Assembly: GCA_014376935.1 (NCBI GenBank)
Contig: JACMQO010000119.1
Location: forward strand, 1-35,171
DNA from: Bdellovibrio sp.
GTDB lineage: Bacteria > Bdellovibrionota > Bdellovibrionia > Bdellovibrionales > Bdellovibrionaceae
Direction of reading: 5' to 3'
DNA length: 35,171 bases
The notes under the pieces were generated by a model, which did no database searches, was not told the DNA's origin, and saw only the letters and a list, made by a program, of their open reading frames with translations. The translations under genes were made by a program, and so were the position numbers. Shown here piece by piece: positions 33,874 to 35,171 of this stretch (positions are counted from its first letter, which is position 1; every line of letters starts with the position of its first letter).

Positions 33874-34539
33874 ATGTCTATTAAAAAATCTGCCTTAGAA
33901 GAAGCTACCGAAATTTTATCTCACGTTCGCCCATCACCGGTGGTCGAAAGCGCTTTTACAAAAGAAGAAAAAATTCAAAAGATTCAAAATAGCTTTCAAG
34001 AGATTATGCTGACTCTTGGTTTAGATTTAAAAGACGATAGCCTGAAAGAGACGCCGCACCGTCTGGCAAAAATGTACGTGAATGAAATATTTCAAGGTTT
34101 AGACGCGAATAATTTTCCGAAAATCACGGTGATTGAAAATTCGATGCAATATGATCAAATGGTTTGTGTTCAGGATATCGAAGTGATTTCAACGTGCGAA
34201 CATCATTTTCAGCCGATCGATGGTTTTGCGACAATCGCCTATATTCCTAATCAAAAGGTGATCGGCTTATCTAAAATTAACCGTATTGCCGATTTCTTCG
34301 CGCGACGCCCACAGGTGCAAGAGCGTTTAACGAAGCAGATCGCCGACTGCCTTCAGTATTTATTAAATACCGAAGACATCGCCGTTCATATCAATGCAAA
34401 ACACTACTGTGTGATTTCGCGTGGTATTCAAGACACACACAGTACGACCACGACGTCTGATTTACGCGGAGCCTTTAAACACCAAGCCACAACGCGCGCC
34501 GAGTTTTTAAGTCAGTGCCGAACTCGGTTTAATTCTTAA
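33874..34539 (+). CDS. folE: GTP cyclohydrolase I
   Basis: 221 aa. It converts GTP to dihydroneopterin triphosphate, the first step of folate synthesis. Zn ligands Cys108 and His111 ([12 protein letters not shown]) and Cys179 (HYCVISRG) are present, as is the signature [21 protein letters not shown] region (129-149; 20 residues from Val129). The ribosome-binding site AAAGGA is strong. It follows the FAD lipoprotein by 23 bases and may be co-transcribed with it. Confidence 0.95.
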   Translation: MSIKKSALEEATEILSHVRPSPVVESAFTKEEKIQKIQNSFQEIMLTLGLDLKDDSLKETPHRLAKMYVNEIFQGLDANNFPKITVIENSMQYDQMVCVQDIEVISTCEHHFQPIDGFATIAYIPNQKVIGLSKINRIADFFARRPQVQERLTKQIADCLQYLLNTEDIAVHINAKHYCVISRGIQDTHSTTTTSDLRGAFKHQATTRAEFLSQCRTRFNS

Positions 34540-34653
34540 GGTCATTTTATGCAGAAATAAAATTTAATACCTCCGACATTGCAAACATCTCGGTTGTTGT
34601 TAAGGCCTGTAACTAGCGTTGACCTGGCTAGCTATCAAAAAAATTTTAATGAT

Positions 34654-34868
34654 TATGAGATACCAGATACTTGGCGTCTTATGTACCTTGGCCCTATCCA
34701 GAGAACGCAGAGAATGTGGGATCGCGTCGGATAAAAGAAAAAACAGGCGCGGTGTATCTGGGAACTAGACCTTTTAAATTTGTTGATCCTAATATTCACG
34801 AGTCAGAAATGTGGAAGTTGACCAAAGAAGCTTGGCTTAGTTTTAAAGCTTCAGATTCAAAAAAATAG
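34654..34868 (+). pseudogene. Possible frameshifted small exported protein
   Basis: From ATG 34654 one frame gives MRYQILGVLCTLA, a plausible signal peptide, then turns into a low-quality Arg-rich run and stops. The frame reading from 34671 continues with protein-like sequence (YPENAENVG, then TGAVYLGTRPFKFVDPN) to a stop at 34868. A one-base shift near 34690 would join them into a ~70-aa exported protein. Alternatively it is a remnant or a real 65-aa protein with a TTG start at 34671. No known family; no convincing ribosome-binding site. Confidence 0.3.
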
Positions 34869-34885
34869 AACCCGAAGCTTTAAAA
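34841..34885. repeat. 12-bp inverted repeat between convergent genes
   Basis: TTTTAAAGCTTC (34841-34852) and GAAGCTTTAAAA (34874-34885) are exact complements with a 21-base loop. It sits at the 3' ends of the small plus gene and pepN. There is no proper T run, so terminator function is doubtful. Confidence 0.45.
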
Positions 34886-34887
34886 AA

Positions 34888-35171
34888 TTAAATACATTTC
34901 TCTAGTAATTCTCTTGAATTCTTAGAAAGGTTTGCGTCGGCTAACACACGAGTAATCTGGGCGACGGCCTTTTCTTTCTGTGTCGTCGGCAATTTTTTCA
35001 CAAATGTAAAGCTATTGCAAAGTCGTGCCGCTACTTGTGGATTCCACTTGTCGATACCTAAAATTTGATCGCAATTCCAAGCGTATGTCTGTCCGTCGTT
35101 ACTGTTAAAGGCCGCAAAGTTTTTACCGAATATTCCGTGAAAAGCGTAAATACTGTTCGGGTTTTTTCCGT
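34888..35171 (-). CDS. pepN: Aminopeptidase N (M1), C-terminal part
   Basis: The last 94 codons of a gene that enters from beyond the right edge. The reading frame ends at TAA 34890-34888. The segment KNPNSIYAFHGIFGKNFAAF, then NDGQTYAWNCDQIL and WNPQVAARLCNSF, matches the C-terminal helical domain of E. coli-type PepN (there NPNRIRSLIGAF and NPQVASRL). M1 aminopeptidases with this domain are zinc enzymes cleaving N-terminal residues. The catalytic HEXXH part lies outside the window. Confidence 0.88.
   Translation of the reverse strand, partial: GKNPNSIYAFHGIFGKNFAAFNSNDGQTYAWNCDQILGIDKWNPQVAARLCNSFTFVKKLPTTQKEKAVAQITRVLADANLSKNSRELLEKCI

Noticed and set aside
1-35171. CRISPR array, tRNA, rRNA, insertion sequence or prophage
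   Set aside because: No regularly spaced repeats, tRNA-like cloverleaf, transposase or phage genes could be seen on either strand.

Overview
The window is about 35 kb of chromosomal DNA from a Gram-negative bacterium. It is AT-rich (I estimate 42-44% GC), densely coded, and shows no prophage, insertion sequence, CRISPR array, tRNA or rRNA. Signs of a diderm cell are an OmpA-type protein, an outer-membrane beta-barrel candidate, Tat and Sec signal peptides, lipoproteins, and Sco1/PCu(A)C copper chaperones. A DUF4423/TIGR02147-type regulator, many exported proteins including a subtilase, and the low GC suggest a member of Bdellovibrionota, perhaps Pseudobdellovibrio-like. That placement is inference; nothing here proves it.

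Layout. 1-2.8 kb: start of a minus-strand exported protein, a Tat-exported FAD oxidoreductase and a DedA membrane protein. 2.8-7.9 kb: a copper/redox block. A minus-strand operon (YtkA/FixH-like protein, Sco1, PCu(A)C) diverges from a plus-strand operon (redoxin, a second YtkA/FixH-like lipoprotein, a beta-barrel with CCGGG at its mature N-terminus, a small membrane protein), followed by an NhaD-like antiporter. 7.9-12.4 kb: an Asr-like small secreted protein, then a minus-strand operon of an LTA-synthase-type phosphotransferase, an OmpR response regulator and a histidine kinase. 12.4-14.6 kb: selD-mnmH, the selenium-tRNA pathway, converging on an EamA transporter. 15.5-17.9 kb: FKBP lipoprotein, pdxH and pcp, converging on apaG. 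17.9-21.8 kb: an EEP-fold hydrolase, an M17 aminopeptidase, a DUF4423 regulator and a secreted tandem-repeat protein. 21.8-23.9 kb: a 459-aa protein of unknown function and a DUF502 membrane protein. 24-28.6 kb: OmpA-like porin, a subtilase-TM-PilZ fusion and MgtE. 28.7-32.7 kb: a translationally coupled operon of a 2OG-Fe(II) oxygenase and two half-ABC exporters with ABCC-like asymmetric ATP sites. 32.7-35.2 kb: a Tat lipoprotein FAD oxidoreductase, folE, a probably broken small gene, and the C-terminus of aminopeptidase N.

Most operons are tightly coupled (ATGA, TAATG or TTGA overlaps), and three convergent pairs overlap at their 3' ends. Between other genes there are clear hairpin terminators, several bidirectional. 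The most unusual gene is the subtilase: a predicted extracytoplasmic protease joined through one membrane helix to a predicted cytoplasmic PilZ (c-di-GMP-binding) domain. The second most notable unit is the divergent copper block, which carries a YtkA/FixH-like protein on each arm.
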